The position numbers and the translations under genes are program-made. Shown piece by piece: positions 1 to 9,107 of a stretch of 64,000 bases of DNA (the first letter of the stretch is position 1; every line of letters starts with the position of its first letter). The notes below the pieces were generated by a model. It was not told the DNA's origin. It ran no database searches and was given only the letters and a program-made list of their open reading frames with translations. Source of the DNA: Rickettsiales bacterium (GTDB lineage Bacteria > Pseudomonadota > Alphaproteobacteria > Rickettsiales > SXRF01); assembly GCA_021299465.1 (NCBI GenBank), contig JAJTHB010000014.1, forward strand, positions 19,909-83,908. The letters are read 5' to 3'.

Positions 1-659
1 AGGATAAAGATGCTAGACTCACGGTTAAGCGTTGCCAAGGTGAACAATACAATCAGTGTATAAAATTTTCTTTTCAGGAAGCAATAGTAGCAGGCGGCAG
101 AAAGGCAAAGCAGCGGAATGTCGTAAATATAGGTCCACTGCCAGCTGAAGGAGGGTAAAAGCCACATGCCAAAAATAGGCGCAAACCATTTAATCGCAGG
201 GTCTTCAGGAAATAACTCCCTGCCCAGAAGAAACATCATCCAGATAAAGCCCAGCAGAAAACCGTAATTGAGTGCTGTCGTCACTATTTTTTCGTAGGTT
301 GCTCCTTCAAAAGCATCTTTGAACTGTGGAAGATACTTACGCATGAAACTATTTGCCTCGAGCGTTTCCATAAATGACTCACGTACTACCTGACGTGTAG
401 TAACCGGTGTGAGGTCGCGGATGAAAGTCGTCATGCGTGGAATAAGGATACGATAGGCGAAAGGACGCCACGCTGTGCCATTTAGCATCGCGTCGTAATC
501 CAATCGTATGAAGCCATCGCCAAATCGAATGGAGTTGACCACCGAATGGGTCATGACGAAGCCAGAAAGAAGCAAATAAATAAAACCAAAAATCAGTACC
601 AAACGGCAGCGATAAAACTGCGCGCACAACTCCCGCCATAGTAATAGTACGCGACTCAT
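1..659 (-). CDS. Polytopic membrane protein, partial (3' end outside window)
   Basis: An open frame runs from an ATG at 657-659 off the left edge of the window, giving 219 codons without a stop. The product begins MSRVLLLWRELC and has several hydrophobic segments. It contains the pattern RPFAYRILIP and later LATLNRESS. The upstream gene has the matching patterns RPYVYRWLVP and LASLNKESS in the same order, so the two are tandem paralogues. The start codon overlaps the stop of that gene as ATGA, so they are probably co-translated. The layout resembles GT-C type membrane glycosyltransferases, but I see no diagnostic catalytic motif. The function is unknown; the gene itself is well supported. Confidence 0.75.
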   Translation of the reverse strand, partial: MSRVLLLWRELCAQFYRCRLVLIFGFIYLLLSGFVMTHSVVNSIRFGDGFIRLDYDAMLNGTAWRPFAYRILIPRMTTFIRDLTPVTTRQVVRESFMETLEANSFMRKYLPQFKDAFEGATYEKIVTTALNYGFLLGFIWMMFLLGRELFPEDPAIKWFAPIFGMWLLPSFSWQWTYIYDIPLLCLSAACYYCFLKRKFYTLIVLFTLATLNRESSIFI

Positions 660-1744
660 GCCCGAACCTTTACCCGCAAGTGAGTTATTATGTTACGCAC
701 CGCCTGCACCAGAAATATCGACATCATTGGCACAACATCATAAAAAACTCTTAATTCACCGGGCTTGCCGAATAATAAATATGCTATTGCCATAATTGTT
801 AGCACGCCAGTGCTGGCTTTCAAGAGCTCATTCATCCTGCGTGCTGACCACAGCAACAAGCCGCAGCAGGTCAGTATGGTTAACAGAGCATTTGGGTGAT
901 CTGAGTAATAGCTTTGGTATTGCGTCTCCAGAATAATGCCCGGATTATCGTAAAAGATATAGAGCGCCATGATGCGAATAATGAGCCACAGTAGCGCTAA
1001 AGACCACAATCTCGGCCATGAAAGATACTCTTTTGGAAAGCGTATCGACAACCATGCCAATATCAGCCATAGCATCAGTGATGATTCTTTATTAAGGCTG
1101 GCAAGCAGAAATACGAAAGTAAAGCCAGCCCAGCGCTTGGCGGCAAGCATAGCAAGGCAAATCGCCGACAGCGCAAGCGCTGGAGGGTCGTAAAGATACA
1201 GTACTGGAGCCGGCAACGCCAATACAAGCGCCCATGAGGTGAACACAAGCACCGGTGCCGCCAGCGTTACTGCGGGCCATAAATATATTGCTAATCGATG
1301 CATGCTGAAAGTGAATAGCGCTAGCGATACGATTATCACCCCCAACCAGGAGGCGCGCATATAGAGGCTTTCTTCATCGGACAATGCTTTAGCAAGGCGT
1401 GGTGGAAATAGTTCTTGCTGCTGCAACTGGTCGCGCCAATTTGCTAACTCCGTATTCACGCGATTACGGATATCGCTGGGTGTAACCTGATCAATCACCC
1501 GCAAAGTCTGCGGCACCAGCCAGCGATAGACATAGGGGCGTTCAGCTGTGCCGCCTGCCATTGCAAGCAGGGTGGCGCCACGCCATGTATCACCTGCGTG
1601 GCTGGTAACAAACCAGTGCGTGCTACCGACTATAACAAGCCATGCGCAGCCCAGAATGTAGAACACTTTGAATGGAAGACGCACGTGCCCACTCTTTTTG
1701 CTAGGAAAGGAGATTGTTTTTGCTATGTATGTGATGTGATACAA
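656..1744 (-). CDS. Polytopic membrane protein, tandem paralogue
   Basis: The product is up to 362 residues with about eight to ten hydrophobic segments. It has a periplasmic-looking loop after the first segment that holds RPYVYRWLVP, and a later LASLNKESS motif shared with the next gene downstream. The frame opens with TTG at 1744. A GTG at 1684, just before the first membrane segment, is an equally possible start, and there is no ATG nearby. It is transcribed divergently from mlaD with only 29 bases between. A GT-C-like membrane glycosyltransferase is one possibility; I do not recognise the family with certainty. Confidence 0.7.
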   Translation of the reverse strand: MYHITYIAKTISFPSKKSGHVRLPFKVFYILGCAWLVIVGSTHWFVTSHAGDTWRGATLLAMAGGTAERPYVYRWLVPQTLRVIDQVTPSDIRNRVNTELANWRDQLQQQELFPPRLAKALSDEESLYMRASWLGVIIVSLALFTFSMHRLAIYLWPAVTLAAPVLVFTSWALVLALPAPVLYLYDPPALALSAICLAMLAAKRWAGFTFVFLLASLNKESSLMLWLILAWLSIRFPKEYLSWPRLWSLALLWLIIRIMALYIFYDNPGIILETQYQSYYSDHPNALLTILTCCGLLLWSARRMNELLKASTGVLTIMAIAYLLFGKPGELRVFYDVVPMMSIFLVQAVRNIITHLRVKVRA

Positions 1745-1773
1745 TGTATTAGATAGTCGGAAAAGAGCTGATC

Positions 1774-2256
1774 ATGCAAAAGAACATTTTAGAAACAATC
1801 ATGGGTGCGGTGGTGCTGGTGGTGGCTGGTGCTTTTCTTACGTTTGCTTACCGTGGCAGCGATGTACGTGTGGAAGATGGCTACAACATTAGCGCGCGCT
1901 TCGCGAACGCTTCAGGTATTGCGCTGGGTAGCGATGTGCGTATCGGCGGTATTAAGGTCGGCGTTATCTCTGATCTTTCGCTGGATGCCACTAGCTATGA
2001 GGCAGTCGTCAGCATGGAAATCGGCAAAAGCACGAAGCTACCGAAAGACTCCTCCGCCGCGATTGTATCAAGCGGCCTGCTTGGCGAAAAATTTATCCAG
2101 ATCACCCCGGGCGGTGATGAGGCCATGCTGGATGCAGGCGGCCAGATCGAGTTTACCCAATCGGCAGTTAATCTTGAGGAGCTGATCGGTAAATTTGTGT
2201 TTTCCGGCGGCGGCGTCGATAAGGAAAAAGAAGCGCCAAGTTCTGCAACACCGTAG
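1774..2256 (+). CDS. mlaD: MlaD-like MCE-domain protein of phospholipid transport
   Basis: The product is 160 residues. One N-terminal membrane anchor (about residues 9-26) is followed by a single MCE domain (about 37-115) with the typical GSDVRIGGIKVG stretch and SSGLLGEKFIQI near its end. MlaD is the periplasmic, inner-membrane-anchored hexameric ring of the Mla ABC system, which moves phospholipids between the membranes. The permease and ATPase partners (mlaE, mlaF) are about 52 kb away in this window, not adjacent. The ATG at 1774 has an AAAAGAG stretch upstream. The DUF2155 gene follows after 36 bases, an arrangement common in alphaproteobacteria. Confidence 0.9.
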   Translation: MQKNILETIMGAVVLVVAGAFLTFAYRGSDVRVEDGYNISARFANASGIALGSDVRIGGIKVGVISDLSLDATSYEAVVSMEIGKSTKLPKDSSAAIVSSGLLGEKFIQITPGGDEAMLDAGGQIEFTQSAVNLEELIGKFVFSGGGVDKEKEAPSSATP

Positions 2257-2292
2257 GTGGGTGATCCGATAAATGAATGATCGGACGATTGG

Positions 2293-2757
2293 ATGAGAAA
2301 AACTAACGGGTTGTTTATTGTTCTGGCGGCTGCATTACTAAACTCAGCGCCCACTCGTGCTGAAGATGAGAGGCCGCCAGAACCCAACAGTATCACGCTG
2401 CAGGGGCTCAATAAAGTCACAGGCCGCACATCTAAATTTGATGGTTTGCTTGGCACGGTTCTTCGCTTTGGGAATTTAGAAATTGTTGCAAGGCGCTGCT
2501 GGAAAGCACCGCCTGAAGAGCGCCCGGAGAACGCCGCACTGCTTGAAATCTCAGAACTTAAGCGAGGCGAAGCGCCAGCTCAGGTTTTTTTGGGCTGGAT
2601 GTTTTCATCTAGCCCTAGCTTATCGGGATTAGAACATCCGGTATATGACATTTCGATAATTAGCTGTGATGTGAAGAAAAAGACAGAAAAAGAAGAATCA
2701 GACAACAGTGATGAGCAAAATAAAAAATCAGCACCTAGCGATGATCGGCGCCAATAG
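2293..2757 (+). CDS. DUF2155 family periplasmic protein
   Basis: The product is 154 residues with a signal peptide ending near TRAED. The DUF2155 core is recognisable by LNKVTGR, a RRCWKAPPEERPENAA segment and FLGWMFSSSPSLSGLEHP followed by a late Cys. The two Cys residues (in RRCW and ISCDV) could pair. The C-terminal tail is Lys/Glu/Asp rich and probably disordered. The family is widespread in alphaproteobacteria beside mlaD, but its biochemical role is not established. The last 23 bases overlap the 3' end of the convergent pyrD. Confidence 0.85.
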   Translation: MRKTNGLFIVLAAALLNSAPTRAEDERPPEPNSITLQGLNKVTGRTSKFDGLLGTVLRFGNLEIVARRCWKAPPEERPENAALLEISELKRGEAPAQVFLGWMFSSSPSLSGLEHPVYDISIISCDVKKKTEKEESDNSDEQNKKSAPSDDRRQ

Positions 2758-3802
2758 CCTGTGACACGCTGGTAAATCCATCACGCTTTATGAGCGCGGG
2801 CAAACCTTGAACGATGCTCTGTACTACACTGAATCCTTGATAAACAAGAGCACTATAGAGCTGTACTAAACTTGCACCCGAGCGGATTTTAGCGTAAGCA
2901 TCTGCCGCTGAAGATACCCCTCCTACCCCTACCAAAAGCAACCGGCCATTCGTGAGACGATAAAAATCTGCAAGCGCTGCCGTTGAAAGCGCAAAAAGCG
3001 GCCTGCCGCTTAATCCCCCCTGCTCTTTGCTTTGCTGCGATTTCAAAGCGTCCGGCCTTGAGATGGTAGTATTGCTGATGATAAGACCCTCGAGTTTATG
3101 AGCCATCGCCAGCTCAGCAATATCTTCTTTTTCGTTCATCTCGAGATCAGGCGCGACTTTAAGCAGAAGTGGCAGTTGTTTGTTGTGCAAGAGCGCGCAT
3201 TCGCCTCGCACTTTCATCAGCTTGGCAAGCAGCTCACCCAGCGCGCCGCGTTGCTGCAAATCACGCAGACCCTTTGTGTTAGGCGATGAGATGTTGATTG
3301 TCACATAATCACACGCCGCATAAACGGCTCGCAGGCCAGTTACATAATCCTCTACAGCATCCTCACTATCCTTATTTTTGCCGATATTGGCGCCAACAAT
3401 ACCGCCGATTTTTTGTCTGCGATGCAGATTCCATACAAAGCGATCCAGGCCGAGATTGTTAAAACCAAGCCGATTGATGATCGCCTCATCTTCGGTCAGC
3501 CTGAAGATGCGTGGTTTAGGATTACCAGATTGCGGCCTTGGCGTGACAGTGCCCGCCTCCACAAAACCAAAGCCCTGTGATAGCAGGGCATTTACCACCT
3601 CTGCGTTCTTGTCAAAGCCAGCAGCAAGACCGATTGGATTTTTAAAATGAAGGCCCAGCACTTTGGTTTCCAGTGTTGAGTCGTGATGGATGCGCGCGGA
3701 TGGTATCAAACCATGCGATAAACCAGCGATCGCGAGCTGGTGCGCCCGCTCAGGATCAAGCTTATGGATGAATGGACGCAGTGCAGAAAAATAAGACGAC
3801 AT
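2735..3802 (-). CDS. pyrD: Dihydroorotate dehydrogenase, quinone-dependent (class 2)
   Basis: The product is 355 residues, the usual class 2 length. It has the N-terminal helical extension that binds the membrane and quinone (residues 1-40), then the FMN barrel. Landmarks are NPIGLAAGFDKNAE, the EAGTVTPRPQ segment, NISSPNTKGLR carrying the catalytic Ser of class 2 enzymes, and the C-terminal GVGGVSS and LVQLYSALVYQG phosphate-binding segments. It oxidises dihydroorotate to orotate in pyrimidine synthesis and passes electrons to quinone at the inner membrane. It lies 9 bases after a small secreted protein gene on the same strand. Confidence 0.95.
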   Translation of the reverse strand: MSSYFSALRPFIHKLDPERAHQLAIAGLSHGLIPSARIHHDSTLETKVLGLHFKNPIGLAAGFDKNAEVVNALLSQGFGFVEAGTVTPRPQSGNPKPRIFRLTEDEAIINRLGFNNLGLDRFVWNLHRRQKIGGIVGANIGKNKDSEDAVEDYVTGLRAVYAACDYVTINISSPNTKGLRDLQQRGALGELLAKLMKVRGECALLHNKQLPLLLKVAPDLEMNEKEDIAELAMAHKLEGLIISNTTISRPDALKSQQSKEQGGLSGRPLFALSTAALADFYRLTNGRLLLVGVGGVSSAADAYAKIRSGASLVQLYSALVYQGFSVVQSIVQGLPALIKRDGFTSVSQAIGADHR

Positions 3803-3811
3803 GACCCCAGT

Positions 3812-4159
3812 CTAGTCGCTGGGTGCGAAGATGGAAAGAATTTGCTTAGCCTGTGCGCTGCTTGCCATCGTTTGGCTGGAATCAGAAGCGGCCACCTTGG
3901 CTGAGGGCTCGACAGGAGGGCGTATGGGCAGGGCAATACCAACCTTATCATCTTTGTTTTTTAGCGCGATGAAACGATCATTTGCACGAACCTTCGGAAG
4001 ACGGTTATGAGCAGCCATATTACGCGCGCCATGCAGCGATATGAATGTCTGACCGGCAATTGGTTTCGTTGCTCGAGAAGCAAGTACATCATGGGTGGAT
4101 CCCGCTACAACGACAAACACGATCATCCAAAGTTTTATTGGCACGCTCACGCAAAACAT
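3812..4159 (-). CDS. Small exported protein upstream of pyrD
   Basis: The product is 115 residues. An N-terminal hydrophobic stretch (about 9-27) ending DVLASRA looks like a signal peptide. The mature part has a basic segment including FISLHGARNMAAHNRLP and RANDRFIALKNKDDKVG, which might be a small SH3-like beta fold, followed by a Pro/Ala/Ser-rich linker and a short C-terminal helix (AKQILSIF). I do not recognise the family. It is close enough to pyrD to share its transcript. The ATG at 4159 is used; an internal ATG at residue 12 is possible. Confidence 0.6.
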   Translation of the reverse strand: MFCVSVPIKLWMIVFVVVAGSTHDVLASRATKPIAGQTFISLHGARNMAAHNRLPKVRANDRFIALKNKDDKVGIALPIRPPVEPSAKVAASDSSQTMASSAQAKQILSIFAPSD

Positions 4160-4253
4160 CCTTCTAAATTTTCAGTTTAAACCATATTTGCAATTTGCGT
4201 GCCGGTGCGACATTTATGCCGCGATCTTCATTTTCATGTTTGTTTCAAACGAA

Positions 4254-4281
4254 TTGTGGTGTAAAAACGTAACACTATACT
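4254..4281 (+). promoter_or_regulatory. Putative sigma-70 promoter of the TPR-pilT-pilU unit
   Basis: A -35 like TTGTGG (4254-4259) and a -10 like TATACT (4276-4281) are separated by 16 bases. The expected start of transcription near 4288 gives a leader of about 33 bases before the ATG at 4321. The stretch lies in the AT-richer gap between two divergent units, which supports it. This is judged by eye only. Confidence 0.5.
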
Positions 4282-4320
4282 ATATCTGGTGGTTGGTATG
4301 GTTTGTGGAACATAGGCTGA

Positions 4321-6054
4321 ATGGTGCATTGGTCTCGCAATAAAGCGCGCGCTCTTGGTGGGGCTCTGGTGTTGTGTTGGATGTCCAGCACAGCGCTTGC
4401 GTCGCCAGAATATGGTGAGACATTGCCATATCGCGCTGACGGGCATGGCTTTCAGCCATCGAATCATGATGACGACCCTGAAAGCCCTTATCAAAAGCGC
4501 AAAGAATTTCTACAATCAGACGCTCAAGGCCTGCCTTCTGTGCAGCTGTTAAAAAAACCATCTACGCCCGATAATATCGAGAGTGACCGTGCGGACGCAG
4601 CTGTTGCGGATGTAGTTGCTGACAGCGCTTCTGCTGCTTCAATGAGCACAGCCGAGCCCATGAAAATCAACATTCCAAACCTTCGGGCTATGGAAGATCA
4701 TGAAACAACTCATACCCAAGCCGAAGCTGAGATCAAATCCTTCAAGCCCGCTATCGTTGAAGATGATAGACCACAACAAACCGTTGCTGAATTTAAGCCC
4801 CTGCCCTGGCATTCAGACATTGCTTCGCAACCAGCAGCTGAGGAGCTGGCTGCGCTTGCGCCGTCTGCTGGAACCGACACTCCGCTCATACCACTACCTG
4901 AAGCAGCACCACTAGCAGAGCCCCCACCAGCCCTGCCTGCGCCAGTTGTTGCCGCCACAACTGCAACAGCCGCAGCTTCAGCTCCCCCCGCTCTTCCTGA
5001 ACTACCACCCGTCAGTCAACCTGAAGCAGTGGAGGCTAAGGCTCCAGATAACGTCAGCGACAAGCAAGCAACTGAAGCGCTTGATCAGGCGCTGCGCGAC
5101 AAGGTTGCGCTAAACGCAAAAACTGATCGCCCGCAAGATTTGCCTATGCTGCAATCGGATGAGGTACAGAAAAAAGTCACCAAAACACCAGCGGCCAAAC
5201 CTGAAACTGAGCAAGCAAGTCCTGAAAAATCATACTCTCCTTTGGACACTGAGCCTGAGATGGCGCTTTCTGATAAAAGCGAAGCCATCGCACGACGTAT
5301 TCCATCCAATCTGGACCGCCCAACCAGGCCGCAACCTGAAGAGGTAACGATTGACCGCGCCCGCAATCTTGATGATGTTTTTGAAGATGATGTCAAAGTT
5401 GATAAAGGCGGCGATGTGCAGGCCGTCCAGCATGAGGCGATGGGTATCAAGATTGAGGTTAAAAATCGTAATCGCAATCTCGATTATGAATTAGAAAAAG
5501 CCTATGACGCTCTGGTGACAGGGCAGCCATCGCTGGCGATTGAAATTTACAAGAACATTCTCACCAATGATCCCAATAATAAAGGCGCATTGTTTGGTCT
5601 GGCGACCACCTATCATCGCTCTGGCCAGCTGGATCAGGCGAGAAATTACTACGGTAAACTACTGGCTATTGCTCCCAAGCACCGTGATGGGCTCAATAAC
5701 TTCCTGGTGCTGCTTGCGGATGAAGCGCCAGAGCAAGCACTGGCTAAAATGGAAGAGCTTGCCAAGCGCAACCCTGATTTCAGCCCGATACCGGCACAAA
5801 TGGCCGTCATCCACCAGCGACTTGGTAATAATGAGCAGGCGACCGAGCATATGTTCCGCGCTGTGGCGCTGGCGCCTGAAAACATGGTGTATCGCTATAA
5901 TCTTGCCATTATGCTGGATAAGCAGAAAAAATACGATGAAGCAGCCAGGCTCTACAAGCAGCTGATTGAGGCGGCTGGCCGCGGTATGACAATTCCTGGT
6001 AATCTACAGAAAATTCAGCAAAGATTAACCTTTATTAGCTCTAATAGACAGTAG
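4321..6054 (+). CDS. Exported TPR protein of the pilus locus (MshN-like)
   Basis: The product is 577 residues. A signal-like N-terminus (ALGGALVLCWMSSTALA) is followed by a long low-complexity region rich in Pro, Ala, Glu and Asp (about 30-380), probably disordered and spanning. The C-terminal third holds at least four tetratricopeptide repeats (about 395-560), recognisable from YDALVTGQPSLAIEIYKNIL, ALFGLATTYHRSGQLDQAR and YRYNLAIMLDKQKKYDEAA. MSHA loci carry a protein of this layout (MshN), and TPR proteins act as pilotins or scaffolds in pilus assembly. It leads the unit containing pilT and pilU. The pilus role is inferred from context; the TPR assignment is from sequence. Confidence 0.8.
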   Translation: MVHWSRNKARALGGALVLCWMSSTALASPEYGETLPYRADGHGFQPSNHDDDPESPYQKRKEFLQSDAQGLPSVQLLKKPSTPDNIESDRADAAVADVVADSASAASMSTAEPMKINIPNLRAMEDHETTHTQAEAEIKSFKPAIVEDDRPQQTVAEFKPLPWHSDIASQPAAEELAALAPSAGTDTPLIPLPEAAPLAEPPPALPAPVVAATTATAAASAPPALPELPPVSQPEAVEAKAPDNVSDKQATEALDQALRDKVALNAKTDRPQDLPMLQSDEVQKKVTKTPAAKPETEQASPEKSYSPLDTEPEMALSDKSEAIARRIPSNLDRPTRPQPEEVTIDRARNLDDVFEDDVKVDKGGDVQAVQHEAMGIKIEVKNRNRNLDYELEKAYDALVTGQPSLAIEIYKNILTNDPNNKGALFGLATTYHRSGQLDQARNYYGKLLAIAPKHRDGLNNFLVLLADEAPEQALAKMEELAKRNPDFSPIPAQMAVIHQRLGNNEQATEHMFRAVALAPENMVYRYNLAIMLDKQKKYDEAARLYKQLIEAAGRGMTIPGNLQKIQQRLTFISSNRQ

Positions 6055-6081
6055 TTCTCTTCTTACTTGTCAGGGCTTATC

Positions 6082-7212
6082 ATGGAAATCACTGATCTGC
6101 TTGTTTTTACGCAGAAGAATAAAGCGTCCGACCTTCATCTTTCAACGTCGAACCCGCCTATTCTGCGTATTCATGGCGATATGGTGCCTTATAAATCCAC
6201 GCCGCTCACCACCGACGATATCAAGCGCATGCTTTATTCGGTGATGACCGAACAACAGCGCGCCGAATACGAGCGCGATTATGAGATTGATTTTGCGATT
6301 TCATTCGGCAGCGACATGCGTTTCCGCGTGAATGCATTTAACACACTCAATGGCCCCGCCGCGGTGATGCGTACGATTCCCAACCGCATTCAATCCATGG
6401 AAGAGCTCGGCACGCCAGATGTGCTAAAAAAGCTATGCTACCTCCATAAAGGGCTGGTGCTGGTCACCGGACCGACCGGTTCCGGTAAATCAACGACGCT
6501 GGCTGCGATGGTCGATCATATCAATGCCAATGAAGCCAAACATATCATCACCATTGAAGATCCGGTGGAGTTTGTCCATCAGTCAAAAAAATCGCTGATC
6601 AACCAGCGTGAGGTTGGTAAAAACACTAAATCTTTTGCGAAAGCACTACGCTCAGCGCTTCGTGAAGATCCGGACGTGATCCTGGTAGGTGAGTTACGCG
6701 ATATTGAAACCATCCAGCTCGCCCTTACCGCTGCTGAAACTGGCCACTTGGTGATGGGCACGCTGCATACCAACTCAGCACCTAAAACCATCGACCGTAT
6801 CATCGACGTATTTCCCGCCAATGACAAAGAAATGGTACGCGCGATGCTGTCGGTGTCGCTGGAAGCGGTGATCACGCAGGCGCTGCTCAAGCGTAAAGAT
6901 GGTGGTCGTGTCGCCTGCCATGAAATCATGCTAGGCACGCCCGCGGTTAGAAACCTGATCCGTGAAGGCAAAGTACCGCAGCTTTACTCGCTCATCCAGA
7001 TTGGCGGCAAGATCGGTATGAAAACCATGAAGGACAGTGTTATGGATTTGTTCACGCAAGGTATTATTACTGAGCAAACCGCCCGTGCGACGCTTAATAC
7101 AAGCACCAGCGAGGATGAGGAATCATCAGCGCCACTGGCGAGCAATGCAAATGCAAATACAAAACGTGCAGCCGCTGGTAGTTCAGTGAAGCCTGCTCAT
7201 AATGGATTTTAG
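6082..7212 (+). CDS. pilT: PilT, twitching motility / pilus retraction ATPase
   Basis: The product is 376 residues. The N-terminus MEITDLLVFTQKNKASDLHLS is the canonical PilT start, so I use the ATG at 6082, which has CAGGG 6 bases upstream, rather than the TTG at 6067. Motifs are Walker A GPTGSGKS (about 130-137), the Asp box, Walker B with VGELRDIETI (PilT reads GE[LM]RD), and the His box TGHLVMGTLHT. The C-terminal 40 residues are a variable Ser/Ala/Asn tail. PilT is a cytoplasmic hexamer that depolymerises type IV pili. Its stop is directly followed by the pilU start. Confidence 0.93.
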   Translation: MEITDLLVFTQKNKASDLHLSTSNPPILRIHGDMVPYKSTPLTTDDIKRMLYSVMTEQQRAEYERDYEIDFAISFGSDMRFRVNAFNTLNGPAAVMRTIPNRIQSMEELGTPDVLKKLCYLHKGLVLVTGPTGSGKSTTLAAMVDHINANEAKHIITIEDPVEFVHQSKKSLINQREVGKNTKSFAKALRSALREDPDVILVGELRDIETIQLALTAAETGHLVMGTLHTNSAPKTIDRIIDVFPANDKEMVRAMLSVSLEAVITQALLKRKDGGRVACHEIMLGTPAVRNLIREGKVPQLYSLIQIGGKIGMKTMKDSVMDLFTQGIITEQTARATLNTSTSEDEESSAPLASNANANTKRAAAGSSVKPAHNGF

Positions 7213-8346
7213 ATGCCACTGTCTGCCTCAAGCCTGCTGAATGGATTCGTGAATAAAGACGCAACGGACTTATACTTGACCGTTGGCGCCCCTCCATCCC
7301 TACGGTATGGCAACCGCATCGATCCCATTTCAGAGACCAGGCTGACCGAAGAACATATACGCGCCTTCCTGAGGGAAATTGTAAGCCAGGATATCCTTGA
7401 TGAGTTTGATTCAACTCTGGAATATAATACTGCGATCGATTGGAAAAACCTTGGGCGTTTCCGTGTCAATATGTTCAGGCAACGCCAGCATACAGGGGTC
7501 GTTCTGCGCCGTATCCGCACCGAAATTCCCTCGCTGGAATCTCTGGGACTTCCCCCTGTTTATAAAGATCTGATTATGGAGAAGCGCGGCTTGATTCTGG
7601 TGGTCGGGCCAACCGGTTCGGGTAAATCAACCTCGCTTGCCTCGATGCTGGAATACCGTAATAAGCATGGTTATGGGCATATCGTAACCATTGAAGATCC
7701 GGTTGAATATATTTTAGACCATAAAAATTGTATCATTACCCAGCGTGATGTCGGGATTGATACCTATTCGTTTGGTATTGGTCTTAAGAACACGCTGAGG
7801 CAAACGCCCGATGTCATCGTGATCGGCGAGATCCGTGATAAGGAAACCATGGAGCACGCTATTGTGTTCGCGGAGACCGGCCATCTCTGCCTTGCCACGC
7901 TCCATGCCAACAACGCTAACCAGGCCATCGAGCGCATCATCAATTTCTTCCCTGAAGAAAAGCATAAGCAGATTTTGCTCAACTTATCACTCAATCTCAA
8001 AGCCATTCTCTCGCAGCGACTATTAATGAACCTGCAGGGTTCCCGCACCATCGCGCTTGAAATCATGCTTAATCAGGGCTTCATCAAAAACCTGATTCAT
8101 GAAGGGCGTGTCAAAGAGCTTAAAGAACAAATTGAGAAAAGCAGGGATCAGGGCATGCAAAGTTTTGACCAGGCACTGGTTGAGCTTTACATCAGCGGTA
8201 TCATTACCGAAGAAACAGCGCTTTCTGAGTCGGACAACCCCGCCAACTTAAGGCTTGCAATCAAGCAGCATGATATTGGCAGCAAACAAGGTGCGTTCCG
8301 CACGTTACTGAGTGATTTAGATCTCGGCAACCGACAACAGTTTTAG
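7213..8346 (+). CDS. pilU: PilU-like accessory retraction ATPase
   Basis: The product is 377 residues. The N-terminal LNGFVNKDATDLYLTVGAPPS is typical of PilU rather than PilT. Walker A is GPTGSGKST (about 134-142). The Asp box, Walker B with IGEIRDKETM and the His box GHLCLATLHANNANQ are all intact. It is abutted to pilT with no spacer, so it is translationally coupled. PilU acts with PilT to raise retraction force. The 3' end overlaps the convergent ABC ATPase gene by 4 bases. Confidence 0.9.
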   Translation: MPLSASSLLNGFVNKDATDLYLTVGAPPSLRYGNRIDPISETRLTEEHIRAFLREIVSQDILDEFDSTLEYNTAIDWKNLGRFRVNMFRQRQHTGVVLRRIRTEIPSLESLGLPPVYKDLIMEKRGLILVVGPTGSGKSTSLASMLEYRNKHGYGHIVTIEDPVEYILDHKNCIITQRDVGIDTYSFGIGLKNTLRQTPDVIVIGEIRDKETMEHAIVFAETGHLCLATLHANNANQAIERIINFFPEEKHKQILLNLSLNLKAILSQRLLMNLQGSRTIALEIMLNQGFIKNLIHEGRVKELKEQIEKSRDQGMQSFDQALVELYISGIITEETALSESDNPANLRLAIKQHDIGSKQGAFRTLLSDLDLGNRQQF

Positions 8347-9086
8347 GCCGCACTGCGTGATGGCTCTGGCGTATCAATCGATTTGAGGAATGCTTTCTCT
8401 AGGGATGATTCACCATACACCCGTTTAAAATCAGCTGGTGTGCCGGTGAAAAATAATTTGCCCCCATGAATCACGCCGATGCGGTTGCAGATTTCATCAA
8501 TATCGGAAAGAATATGCGAGCTGAAAAAAATCGTTCGTCCCTGATTGCGAACTGAAAGCAGCATCTCTTTGAGTTTGATACGTGCACTCGGATCAAGGCC
8601 ACTCATGGGTTCATCCAATATCAGCAGTTTAGTATCCACCAGGAAAGCACCAAGTAATCCGAGCTTCTGTCCCATGCCCTTCGAATAAGAACCAACCCTT
8701 GCCGAGAGAACATCGGGATTAAGATCAAGTCCTCGAGCCGCTTGTTTTGCCTTTTCGGTATCCAGTTTCTTGCCGTAATACGAAAGCGCTAATGTCAGGT
8801 ATTCAAATCCTTTTAAGTAACGCGATGGCTGAAATTTCTCTGGCAAATAGGAGATATGCCTTCTGGCATTGATGTTGGTCGATGCATCACCATAAATGGC
8901 GATGCTGCCTTTGTTGACCTTGATCAAATCAAGAATGGATTTGATCAGCGTTGTTTTGCCCGCGCCATTAAGTCCGATCAGGCCGAATATTTCTCCTGGT
9001 ACCAAGTCCAGATTCACACCTTCCAGAACACTTTGTTTACCATAGCTCTTATCAACAGCTTTAACAGATAGCGGAATATCAGTCAT
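8343..9086 (-). CDS. ABC transporter ATPase, last gene of the pilus operon
   Basis: The product is 247 residues. Walker A is GLNGAGKTT (about 38-46). The signature segment is unusual: YSKGMGQK in place of LSGGQ, as in ABC-2/CcmA type ATPases. Walker B is LLILDEPMSGLDP and the switch His lies in FFSSHILSD. No permease gene is adjacent. It is the sixth gene of the minus-strand pilus unit, 21 bases after its neighbour. In Myxococcus an ABC ATPase (PilH) is needed for pilus biogenesis; a similar role here is inference. A general drug, lipid or polysaccharide exporter ATPase is the alternative. Confidence 0.85.
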   Translation of the reverse strand: MTDIPLSVKAVDKSYGKQSVLEGVNLDLVPGEIFGLIGLNGAGKTTLIKSILDLIKVNKGSIAIYGDASTNINARRHISYLPEKFQPSRYLKGFEYLTLALSYYGKKLDTEKAKQAARGLDLNPDVLSARVGSYSKGMGQKLGLLGAFLVDTKLLILDEPMSGLDPSARIKLKEMLLSVRNQGRTIFFSSHILSDIDEICNRIGVIHGGKLFFTGTPADFKRVYGESSLEKAFLKSIDTPEPSRSAA

Positions 9087-9107
9087 GCGGTTCTCCTTGT
9101 GATTTGT

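Noticed and set aside
379..639. 86-residue minus-strand frame near the left edge
   Set aside because: It is out of frame with the longer membrane-protein frame (1-659), which shares motifs with its neighbour and overlaps it by ATGA.
2735..2757. Overlap of the DUF2155 and pyrD genes as a sign of a wrong frame
   Set aside because: Both products match their families up to the overlap, and the overlapping part is a variable tail, so a 23-base convergent overlap is acceptable.
4095..4343. 82-residue plus-strand frame across the promoter of the TPR gene
   Set aside because: It spans the promoter and start of a well-supported gene in another frame and has no binding site or recognisable motif.
6067..6081. 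TTG start for pilT
   Set aside because: MEITDLL at 6082 is the standard PilT N-terminus and has a good ribosome-binding site.
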